Of a stretch of 5,217 bases of DNA, positions 1 to 5,217 are shown one piece after another; positions within the stretch are counted from its first letter, which is position 1, and each line of letters begins with the position of its first letter. The stretch is from NCBI GenBank assembly GCA_900756605.1, contig CAAEKX010000164.1, positions 1 to 5,217 of the forward strand, written 5' to 3'. The notes beneath the pieces were generated by a model. That model made no database searches. It was not told the DNA's origin and saw only the letters and a list, made by a program, of their open reading frames with translations. A program made the position numbers and the translations under genes. The DNA is from Coriobacteriia bacterium. GTDB taxonomy: Bacteria; Actinomycetota; Coriobacteriia; Coriobacteriales; QAMH01.

Positions 1-30
1 ATAAAGACGCTGCTGGGTCTCTCTTGCCAC
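1..30 (-). CDS. Possible start of a further operon gene (partial, uncertain)
   Basis: On the minus strand a GTG at 30-28 opens a frame that stays open for the 10 codons to the window edge (VARETQQRLY, with V read as Met if it is the start). It lies 27 bases after the stop of the iron-sulfur subunit gene. A weak GGA sits a few bases upstream instead of the strong ribosome binding sites of the three genes before it. Ten codons do not allow a family assignment. A maturation chaperone or a regulator would be plausible in this position, but that is only context. No hairpin terminator is visible between the genes, so transcription may continue. Confidence 0.2.
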   Translation of the reverse strand, partial: MARETQQRLY

Positions 31-57
31 GTTATCCGTGTCAGATTCCGTCCATGA

Positions 58-870
58 CTACATGGGCTTCACGAAGTAGTCATCGAAGACCACGTCTTCG
101 GCTGTGCAATCGGCATGAAGTTTGAACGGCTCAAATCCCGGTGCGTCGATAGACACATCGTAGATTCCCGGCTCGCATTGCTCGAAGCGAAAGTCGCCGA
201 ACTCATCGGTCTGCTGGGATTCGATTACATGCCCGCAATCATCAAGCAGGGAAGCAGAAGCCCCGATGATGACCTCGTTATGTTCACGATCAGCGACGGT
301 GCCGGCAATGAAGCGCTTGGGAACGTTGAGATAGTAGACATGCGAACCGAGTCCCTCGAGGGCATCAGCCACCTCGACTCCATCGATCTTGCGCGCCTCC
401 TCATCATCCATGATGCGAAGAGCCCCAGTTGCGCATGCATCGACGCATCGCGGTTCCTCCCATCCATCATCGAGCAGGTGCGCACAGCCCGTACACTTCT
501 GGGCAATATCGAGTTCGTCGTTGTAGTAAATCATGCCAAGCGGGCAAGCGTCGACAAGCTGCCTTTGACCCTTCGCCTTCTCGGGATCGATGATGACGAG
601 CCCATCGTCACGTCTGTATACCGCGCCGTCCTCTGCCGCCTTCAGGCAGGGAGCGTCCTTGCACATGCCGCAAAACGTAGGGGTGTAGGCGACTTTCACA
701 ACCGGTACGCGTCCACGTTCGCGCTGGTTGACGCGGCACCAGAATTGGCCGGTCATGGGTTGCGCGGCCGCAATGGGCGACCAGTCATTACCGCAATGCT
801 CGTCCTTGCAGGCGATCTGGCAGTTATGACAGCCGTTACAGCGATTCAAGTCAACAACAATGGACTTCAT
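58..870 (-). CDS. Three-cluster [4Fe-4S] ferredoxin-like subunit of a molybdopterin oxidoreductase (transhydroxylase / catechol dehydroxylase type)
   Basis: Electron-transfer subunit of 270 aa that should pair with the large subunit encoded just upstream. The N-terminal 150 residues are a DmsB-like ferredoxin fold. Cysteines 11, 14, 17 and 21 form the first motif. Cysteines 67, 70, 75 and a lone C109 (in ACP) are what remain of the two middle motifs. C126, C129, C142 and C146 form the last. With the usual pairing this gives three [4Fe-4S] clusters. The fourth cluster's ligand positions are A79, A99, Q102 and L105, so it is absent. Residues about 186-270 form a separate beta-rich domain (FIAGTV... 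GDFRFEQCEPGIYDVSIDAPGF) resembling carboxypeptidase-regulatory or transthyretin-like folds. There is no signal peptide or membrane segment, so the protein is cytoplasmic. I chose the ATG at 870, which lies one base after the large-subunit stop and 6 bases after GGGGAGG; an in-frame TTG at 885 would add five residues but overlaps that Shine-Dalgarno site. Length and layout match the transhydroxylase beta subunit (about 274 aa, from memory). Confidence 0.9.
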   Translation of the reverse strand: MKSIVVDLNRCNGCHNCQIACKDEHCGNDWSPIAAAQPMTGQFWCRVNQRERGRVPVVKVAYTPTFCGMCKDAPCLKAAEDGAVYRRDDGLVIIDPEKAKGQRQLVDACPLGMIYYNDELDIAQKCTGCAHLLDDGWEEPRCVDACATGALRIMDDEEARKIDGVEVADALEGLGSHVYYLNVPKRFIAGTVADREHNEVIIGASASLLDDCGHVIESQQTDEFGDFRFEQCEPGIYDVSIDAPGFEPFKLHADCTAEDVVFDDYFVKPM

Positions 871-871
871 G

Positions 872-3481
872 TTATTCCTCCCCAACGATATAATCGGTCA
901 CGCAGTTCCCTGCTGCCGCACGATAGTTGCTCCGGCTGAACTGGTCGGGATAGCGCTTCGCGAGTTCGAAGACATCGACCTTCTCGACACCGGCCAGATA
1001 TCCACTCGTAACCTCGCCACTGGCATTTTTCGAAGTGGTGGCAGTGGGGCAGATGAGATTAATGTCGCCACCTCGGTCAAGCCCGCCGATGCCCGCAACT
1101 ATGATGTCGCTGTTAGCGCCGTGGTCCATATAGACGACGCCCTCGCGCACGCGCTCCGTCACGCGCACACCACCGAGTACGCCACCACGCTCGTTGAAAA
1201 TGCGAACCACGTCGCCGTTCTTGACACCAAGCTTGTCGGCATCGCATGGGTTGAGCCACGCGGGCTCATAAGCATAGCCGTCCGGTCCGATGACCTTGCA
1301 GGTCTCAATTTCACGGAACCACTCGACATCATCGAACTCGGCATGTACACGCCAGCGCGGATGATTGGACTCCACGAGGAAGGGGTAAAGTTTGGCCCTC
1401 TCGCTGCTCAGACGATCATCATGACCATCACCGGACTCGATCCAGTGCGCGACCGGCCCACGGCATGCATCACCGGGAAAGTGGTCGGCAAGCCCCGTTG
1501 CGTAGAATTCGATCTTGCCGGTGGGCGTTGACATGGGAAACATCTCGGGATGCTTGTAGAAGCCTTCGAGCCCCACCATGGCGTTCTCCCAGTTTTCATC
1601 GGTGGGAATGAGCTGGTACTTGCGCTCCTTGAACGCCTCCCAGTCGAGTTCTTCCTCGCTAATGCCACAAGCTTCGTAGCCTTCGCGAATCTGCGTCTCC
1701 GTATCCTTGCCCTTGGTCAGTCGCTCCCAAATGTTTTCGTAGGTGCCCCCATAGGGTTCAAGGGCGCGGGCGACCGACTGCACTGCTTCCCAATCGGTAC
1801 GGGCCTCGCCGATATGTTCGATAGCCTGTTCCTCGTAAATCACCGTGTTCCATTGGCCCGAATCCGAGTCAATGCCAAAATCGGAAGACTCGAACTTGGT
1901 TGTGATGGGAAGCACGATATCGGCAAAGCGTGCATCATCCTCAAACCATGGCGCTTGCACCACGTAGCACTCGAGATTTTCGCAACGGAGCGCATCCAGA
2001 TATTCGTTGCCACCGTTGAGGCTCGTGGAAAATGCGGGGTTATCCGACCAAATCATCTTGAGCGGAGCGTTGTCTCCCACAGGGAACTCAAGGCGTTCAA
2101 ACTGGTCAGGTCGATCATTCGCGGCTGTACCGTGTCCGTACCAGGAAAGCTTCTCACCGCGGATCGCCTTGTGGATGTGGCACTTCGCAATCGTGTGTTC
2201 CGGATTCGATCCGATGACCCAGCCGTTAAAGCAAGCAGCCGTACTCGGCGCCACCTTGGATGCCGGAAGCGGGCTGCATGACATCATGCCAAACAGCGTC
2301 CACTCGATGAACTTCATCGTAGTACGTCCGGGCATTCCGATACCCTGCATGGCCATCAGGTAGACCTCGAGACGGGCGGGTTCGGTCGCAAAGGCAGAGC
2401 GAATGAACGAGCCACCGTTACAATGGCCAATCGAGACATTGTGGGTTGCCCAGTAACGAGCAAGGGCCTTGATACGATAGGCGGGAATACCGCATAGGGG
2501 CTCTGCCCACTCCGGCGTCTTGGGCGTACCGTCCTCGTTTCCCAGCACATAATGCTCGAGCCAGTCAAAACCGATGGTGTGAGTCTCGATATATTCCTTC
2601 TCGTAGGTGCCTTCCGTCATCCATACGTAGGCAATCGCCAGCTGAAGAGCCGCGTCGGTATTGGGAAGCACGGGAAACCACTTGTCAGCATGGACGACTG
2701 CCGTGTAGTTGCAATCAGGAGCGATGGCGATATGCTTCACGCCACAGTCGTCAAACCAGTAGGCGAGCTTGGAGGCAAGCTGACCACCCCAAGCCGACGT
2801 GTTGGTCTCGAGATCGCAGCCCCAGTACAGCATGGCATCGGCATTCTGGGCTATGTCCTGCGCAGTTCCGGTAGAAAGGGTATTTTGTCCAACCGGATCC
2901 ATGCCCCAGGCGTGCTTGGCACCCCAATACCATCCTTCCCAACTATCTGGGTTCCTCGCCTGCACCGTATACCCTCCGCACAAATCGAGAAGCCGCGTCT
3001 GGCAACCATGGCCACAATGCACGGCCTTGCTCTCACCATGGCCATCTGCCTGGCAGAAAATGGAATAGGGTCCGTATTCGTCATGGATACGTTTGATCTC
3101 GCCGGCAATGAGCTCACAGGCCTCGTCCCAGCTGATGCGAACGTATTTGGATATGCCGCGGTTCTGGGTATTGCGATTTCCAGCGGGATCCCAGTCGACG
3201 CGCTTCATCGGAAACGGGATGCGATTCGCCGAGTAGGTGCGACGCTTGTAAGTCAGGGGAAAATTCGGCGTCGGCGTCTTCATGCCGGGCTCGAAGGTCA
3301 ACCCTCCCCTTCCCGTGAGCGTCCAGTAATTCAGCTCCTCCTTCGTATAGTCTTCATCGAAGCGCATAGGGCGTATACGCACCAATTTGCCATCGAGCAC
3401 ATCGGCGGCCACCATATTGGCTCCACCACCACAGGCCTCCAGACCCAAATTGTGGACGACGGTCTTGTCCTTCGTCTTCAT
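872..3481 (-). CDS. Molybdopterin (bis-MGD) oxidoreductase catalytic subunit, pyrogallol transhydroxylase / catechol dehydroxylase-like
   Basis: Cytoplasmic molybdenum catalytic subunit of 869 aa in the DMSO reductase superfamily. Cofactor-binding blocks are visible in order: MLYWGCDLETN (217-227), PDCNYTAVVHADKW then LPNTDAALQLA (255-282), NGGSFIRSAFATEPARLE (355-372), MIWSDNPAFS and ADIVLPITTKFES (476-532), TPTGKIEFYA (652-661), and the C-terminal molybdopterin domain (about 700-860) with SNHPRWRVHAEF and GDVVRIFNERGGVLGGVRV. NPDSWEGW at 177-184 contains Asp179-Ser180-Trp181, matching Asp174-Ser175-Trp176 of P. acidigallici transhydroxylase, where Ser175 binds Mo; His148 in DGHGES probably equals His144 there. 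The N-terminus has only C17, so the FS0 [4Fe-4S] cluster of most relatives is missing, and there is no twin-arginine signal. No NrfD or other membrane anchor is encoded in the window. The family removes or transfers aromatic hydroxyl groups; the substrate here is unknown. The start overlaps the transporter stop as ATGA and has GAGGAGG upstream. Another DMSO-reductase-family reaction remains possible. Confidence 0.92.
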   Translation of the reverse strand: MKTKDKTVVHNLGLEACGGGANMVAADVLDGKLVRIRPMRFDEDYTKEELNYWTLTGRGGLTFEPGMKTPTPNFPLTYKRRTYSANRIPFPMKRVDWDPAGNRNTQNRGISKYVRISWDEACELIAGEIKRIHDEYGPYSIFCQADGHGESKAVHCGHGCQTRLLDLCGGYTVQARNPDSWEGWYWGAKHAWGMDPVGQNTLSTGTAQDIAQNADAMLYWGCDLETNTSAWGGQLASKLAYWFDDCGVKHIAIAPDCNYTAVVHADKWFPVLPNTDAALQLAIAYVWMTEGTYEKEYIETHTIGFDWLEHYVLGNEDGTPKTPEWAEPLCGIPAYRIKALARYWATHNVSIGHCNGGSFIRSAFATEPARLEVYLMAMQGIGMPGRTTMKFIEWTLFGMMSCSPLPASKVAPSTAACFNGWVIGSNPEHTIAKCHIHKAIRGEKLSWYGHGTAANDRPDQFERLEFPVGDNAPLKMIWSDNPAFSTSLNGGNEYLDALRCENLECYVVQAPWFEDDARFADIVLPITTKFESSDFGIDSDSGQWNTVIYEEQAIEHIGEARTDWEAVQSVARALEPYGGTYENIWERLTKGKDTETQIREGYEACGISEEELDWEAFKERKYQLIPTDENWENAMVGLEGFYKHPEMFPMSTPTGKIEFYATGLADHFPGDACRGPVAHWIESGDGHDDRLSSERAKLYPFLVESNHPRWRVHAEFDDVEWFREIETCKVIGPDGYAYEPAWLNPCDADKLGVKNGDVVRIFNERGGVLGGVRVTERVREGVVYMDHGANSDIIVAGIGGLDRGGDINLICPTATTSKNASGEVTSGYLAGVEKVDVFELAKRYPDQFSRSNYRAAAGNCVTDYIVGEE
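876..883 (-). promoter_or_regulatory. Ribosome binding site that sets the iron-sulfur subunit start
   Basis: GGGGAGGA on the minus strand lies within the last codons of the large subunit (GGG GAG GAA TAA) and ends 5 bases before the ATG at 870. The spacing favours that ATG over the TTG at 885, which would place the start upstream of the site itself. Confidence 0.75.
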
Positions 3482-4770
3482 CGATCCTCCTCACTCTCTT
3501 GCTTACGTACTTTTGCGACCGAGCGGTCTGACTTCACGAATACGACGACGAGCACTGCAGCGAGTAACGCAAGCGGTGCCATAACGAATTGCGCATTTGC
3601 GAGGTATCCGACACTCGTAACAATCGGCGAAACGACGTATCCGCCGATGACCTGTGCAAGTCCCGTGGCAAACGCCATGGTCGCAAGCACGAGGTCGGTC
3701 TTCTTCGGCTCGGGAACCAGCACGGGTGCGATAGCGCGCGTGCCCGTGGGAACCATGGCGCCGGCGATTCCCATCAAGATGCAGCCAATCCAGGGACCAA
3801 TCATGTCTGTACCTGGTGTATAGAAGAAAAAGAAGCAACAGACGGCAACGATGAGGTACCCGATCGCGACCATCCACTTCCTAAAGCTGAGCTTGTCGGC
3901 AATTACGCCAAAGGCAACGCCCAGGGGAATCGTGATGATGGCCGTCCAATTGGGAAGCATGGACGAATCGAAAACACCCAGACCCTTCGCATTCTGGAGA
4001 AACGTGGGATACAGCGTGTTGATATTGGCAACGTAAACGTATACCCATACGAAGAAGATAGCGCAAACCATGAAACCGGCTAGAAGGAAGTTGCGTCCGG
4101 GCTTCTTGCGTCTCTGCGGGTCACCTTCGACGAGCTCGTTCTCGGGAATGGCGGGCATCTTGCAGCTGATGAACAGCCAGATGATCGATGCGGCCTCCAT
4201 GATCATGGAAACGTACCAGATGGGACGCCAGGCAAAGGGAACTGCAGCACCGCCCGCCGCATCGAAGATGAGCGGGGCGGTAAAGAATGCGATGACGACC
4301 CCCATAGGGGTCCATTGCGACCATACGCCCATGCAAGTACCCTGGTTCTTGAGTGGAAACAGCCTCGGCATGATATTTGGGCCGATGACACAGATGAGGC
4401 CATAGGTAACGCCTTCGAGCGTGCGACCTATCAGGAAGACGGCGGCATTGGCCGCGAAGACGCACACGAGCGATCCGATGAGCTGGATGACCGCAGTGAC
4501 CATAATGGATGACTTCACGCCACATCGTTGCATCACCCACATGCCGGGAAACGCCAGCAACATACCGGCAATGGAGAACACGCCCATGATTTGGCTGAGC
4601 ATGTCGGTGGCAATGCCAAGATCGGTACCGATAAACTGGATGGCTGGCGCAACCTTAAACTGGTTGAACGTCGCGGTGAACCCCAGAAAGAACAATGCGG
4701 CAAAGCACACCCATCGTTCCCTGGGACTCAACTGACGCGCGGCAACGCCATAACGCGCGATTTTATCCAT
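3478..4770 (-). CDS. MFS transporter, probably for the aromatic substrate or product of the neighbouring Mo enzyme
   Basis: Integral cytoplasmic-membrane transporter of 430 aa with about twelve hydrophobic segments, roughly at 19-38, 55-80, 87-105, 108-130, 148-170, 183-203, 228-250, 272-292, 298-317, 324-350, 358-380 and 392-413. A charged cytoplasmic loop lies between segments 6 and 7 (204-226, with QRRKKPGR). The loops after segments 2 and 8 carry degenerate MFS motif A sequences (GMWVMQRCGVKSS at 76-88, GVIADKLSFRKW at 288-299), and segment 4 contains GRTLEGVTYG, typical of the superfamily. The tail is short and charged (KVRKQESEEDR). This is the first gene of the operon: its ATG follows AAGGAGGGG with a short spacer, and its TGA overlaps the ATG of the molybdopterin subunit. 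Transport specificity cannot be read from sequence. Context, together with recollection that soluble-type catechol dehydroxylase genes often neighbour MFS genes, suggests uptake of a phenolic compound or exchange of substrate for product. Confidence 0.9.
   Translation of the reverse strand: MDKIARYGVAARQLSPRERWVCFAALFFLGFTATFNQFKVAPAIQFIGTDLGIATDMLSQIMGVFSIAGMLLAFPGMWVMQRCGVKSSIMVTAVIQLIGSLVCVFAANAAVFLIGRTLEGVTYGLICVIGPNIMPRLFPLKNQGTCMGVWSQWTPMGVVIAFFTAPLIFDAAGGAAVPFAWRPIWYVSMIMEAASIIWLFISCKMPAIPENELVEGDPQRRKKPGRNFLLAGFMVCAIFFVWVYVYVANINTLYPTFLQNAKGLGVFDSSMLPNWTAIITIPLGVAFGVIADKLSFRKWMVAIGYLIVAVCCFFFFYTPGTDMIGPWIGCILMGIAGAMVPTGTRAIAPVLVPEPKKTDLVLATMAFATGLAQVIGGYVVSPIVTSVGYLANAQFVMAPLALLAAVLVVVFVKSDRSVAKVRKQESEEDR
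3486..3492 (-). promoter_or_regulatory. Ribosome binding site of the molybdopterin subunit
   Basis: GAGGAGG on the minus strand, 4 bases before the ATG at 3481, lies inside the last codons of the transporter gene (ending E-E-D-R). Together with the ATGA stop-start overlap it suggests translational coupling between transporter and enzyme. Confidence 0.7.
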
Positions 4771-4772
4771 GT

Positions 4773-4781
4773 CCCCTCCTT
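4773..4781 (-). promoter_or_regulatory. Ribosome binding site of the MFS transporter
   Basis: AAGGAGGGG on the minus strand, 2 bases before the ATG at 4770 (4 bases counted from the GGAGG core). This near-perfect Shine-Dalgarno sequence supports that start codon. Confidence 0.75.
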
Positions 4782-4832
4782 TTTCGTGACTTTCCCCTAT
4801 TGAGGATTTTGGGCACCCTTTCGAAGAGCGTC

Positions 4833-4861
4833 CATAAACGAAGGAACATGTGAGACTTCAA
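4833..4861 (-). promoter_or_regulatory. Candidate promoter of the three-gene operon
   Basis: On the minus strand TTGAAG (4861-4856) and TTTATG (4838-4833) are separated by exactly 17 bases, as in a sigma-70 type promoter. Both boxes are imperfect, the -10 more so. Transcription would begin near 4826 and leave a leader of about 55 bases before the transporter ATG. Weak boxes would fit a promoter that needs an activator, but nothing here proves use. Confidence 0.3.
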
Positions 4862-4881
4862 CAGACTGTTGCCGTCCAAGG

Positions 4882-4893
4882 TCATGCGTATGA
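4882..4893. promoter_or_regulatory. Imperfect palindrome, possible operator
   Basis: TCATGCGTATGA is symmetric at 10 of 12 positions. It lies about 20 bases upstream of the candidate minus-strand -35 box, a place where transcription activators commonly bind. It is short and could be chance. No regulator gene is in the window. Confidence 0.2.
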
Positions 4894-4992
4894 ATCTGAG
4901 GCATTATTGGATGAGCGCCGATGACCACTCCATCGCAGCAGCGTGGCAAATCACCCGCCCTCTTTGTCACGGTCACGTTAAATAATCCGAAA

Positions 4993-5024
4993 TTGAACCA
5001 CTTTTCCTCCGCTTCTCTGATAAT
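4993..5024 (+). promoter_or_regulatory. Weak candidate promoter for the right-hand gene
   Basis: GATAAT at 5019-5024 is a good -10 box, placing a start near 5031 and a leader of about 25 bases. The best -35 nearby is TTGAAC at 4993-4998, but the 20-base spacer is longer than usual, so the pairing is doubtful. Confidence 0.3.
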
Positions 5025-5038
5025 GGGTAGCCGTTGTC

Positions 5039-5047
5039 AAGGAAGGG
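5039..5047 (+). promoter_or_regulatory. Ribosome binding site of the right-hand gene
   Basis: AAGGAAGGG lies 8 bases before the GTG at 5056. It is the main reason for accepting a GTG start there, since no ATG is available in that frame nearby. Confidence 0.65.
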
Positions 5048-5055
5048 AAACGTTC

Positions 5056-5217
5056 GTGGAAGAAGCACTATTGGGGATCGTCACGACGATCAACTCGTAT
5101 CTGTCTAATTACGTCCTGCTCACCCTGCTCATCGTCCTTCCGCTGGGCGTGGGCGCGGCAGTTTACCTCACGGAATACGCCTCCAACCGGAAGCTCATTG
5201 AGGTCATCGAGTTCACG
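5056..5217 (+). CDS. Partial membrane-protein gene: AGCS (sodium:alanine symporter) N-terminus joined in frame to a PstA-like phosphate permease fragment
   Basis: The frame opens with GTG after a good Shine-Dalgarno site and runs 54 codons to the window edge. Residues 1-26 (MEEALLGIVTTINSYLSNYV, then LLTLLI) look like the N-terminus of AGCS-family amino acid:sodium symporters. There I would expect a continuation such as a Gly-rich segment and a FTIRTRF-like motif. Instead residues 27-54 (VLPLGVGAAVYLTEYASNRK, then LIEVIEFT) resemble PstA, the membrane subunit of the phosphate ABC importer. In PstA the YLTEYA motif lies roughly 80-100 residues into the protein, after a first membrane helix that is absent here. 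The switch falls around 5121-5140. The simplest explanation is a chimeric junction, by assembly or by rearrangement, so the 5' part and its upstream region probably belong to an AGCS gene. Family calls are from memory of typical sequences, and the frame is incomplete. Confidence 0.6.
   Translation, partial: MEEALLGIVTTINSYLSNYVLLTLLIVLPLGVGAAVYLTEYASNRKLIEVIEFT

Larger units (their letters stand above)
4771..5055. other. Divergent intergenic region
   Basis: About 285 bases separate the minus-strand operon from the plus-strand gene at the right edge. It holds both ribosome binding sites, a candidate promoter for each direction, a short imperfect palindrome (4882-4893) and a tandem GTCACG repeat (4966-4977). 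I see no tRNA, riboswitch-like fold or convincing coding frame. Base composition is more AT-rich around 4976-5024, as expected near a promoter. Confidence 0.6.

Noticed and set aside
870..885. Upstream TTG start adding five residues to the iron-sulfur subunit
   Set aside because: The codons after the TTG form the Shine-Dalgarno sequence for the ATG at 870, and the homologous proteins start right before the first cysteine motif.
115..939. Plus-strand open frame of 274 codons opposite the iron-sulfur gene
   Set aside because: It is antisense to a gene with unmistakable cysteine motifs, crosses the gene boundary into the large subunit, and has no family resemblance.
2552..3823. Long plus-strand open frame of 423 codons
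   Set aside because: It lies antisense to the well-supported molybdopterin subunit and transporter, shows no recognisable motifs, and is explained by codon bias of the real genes on the other strand.
4121..4540. Minus-strand open frame of 139 codons inside the transporter gene
   Set aside because: It is an out-of-frame, Arg/His-rich translation of a clear membrane-protein gene on the same strand.
4818..4830. TTCGAA-centred palindrome near the transporter leader
   Set aside because: Symmetry does not extend beyond the six-base core, which is expected by chance.
4884..4985. 33-codon plus-strand frame in the intergenic region (MRMNLRHYWMSADDHSIAAA...)
   Set aside because: Only a poorly spaced AAGG precedes it, it has no recognisable features, and it overlaps the probable control region. 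A leader peptide is possible but unsupported.
1..5217. CRISPR array, insertion sequence, tRNA or phage elements
   Set aside because: No spaced direct repeats, terminal inverted repeats, transposase motifs or cloverleaf-like segments were found on either strand.

Overview
The window carries a compact minus-strand operon of three genes. In transcription order they are an MFS transporter (4770-3478), a large molybdopterin oxidoreductase subunit (3481-872) and a small ferredoxin-like iron-sulfur subunit (870-58). A divergent intergenic region of about 285 bases follows, and then the start of a plus-strand membrane-protein gene (5056 to the window end). The genes are packed tightly: transporter and large subunit share an ATGA overlap, and large and small subunits are separated by one base. 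Each has its own strong purine-rich ribosome binding site, so the three are very probably one transcript.

The enzyme pair does not look like an ordinary respiratory DMSO/nitrate reductase. The large subunit (869 aa) has no twin-arginine signal and lacks the N-terminal cysteine set for the FS0 [4Fe-4S] cluster. It carries an Asp-Ser-Trp motif at residues 179-181, where pyrogallol-phloroglucinol transhydroxylase places its molybdenum-ligand serine. The small subunit (270 aa) keeps the cysteines for three [4Fe-4S] clusters, has cleanly lost all four cysteines of a fourth, and ends in a beta-rich Ig/transthyretin-like domain. From memory, subunit sizes, cluster count and C-terminal domain match the Pelobacter acidigallici transhydroxylase (about 875 + 274 aa). 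The related gut Eggerthellaceae catechol dehydroxylases of the soluble, MFS-linked type also fit. My reading is a cytoplasmic molybdenum enzyme acting on a polyphenolic or catecholic compound, with the MFS protein importing the substrate or exporting the product. The actual substrate cannot be read from the sequence.

The organism is probably a strict anaerobe of the Coriobacteriia (Eggerthellaceae-like). This is inferred from moderately high GC by eye, the gene arrangement and the style of the proteins; nothing here is diagnostic.

The right end is anomalous. The plus-strand frame begins like a sodium:alanine (AGCS) symporter and, after about 26 residues, continues in frame as the interior of a PstA phosphate permease. 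This is most simply a chimeric junction close to the end of the sequence. The left end (1-57) holds no terminator I can see, only a possible start of a further minus-strand gene.
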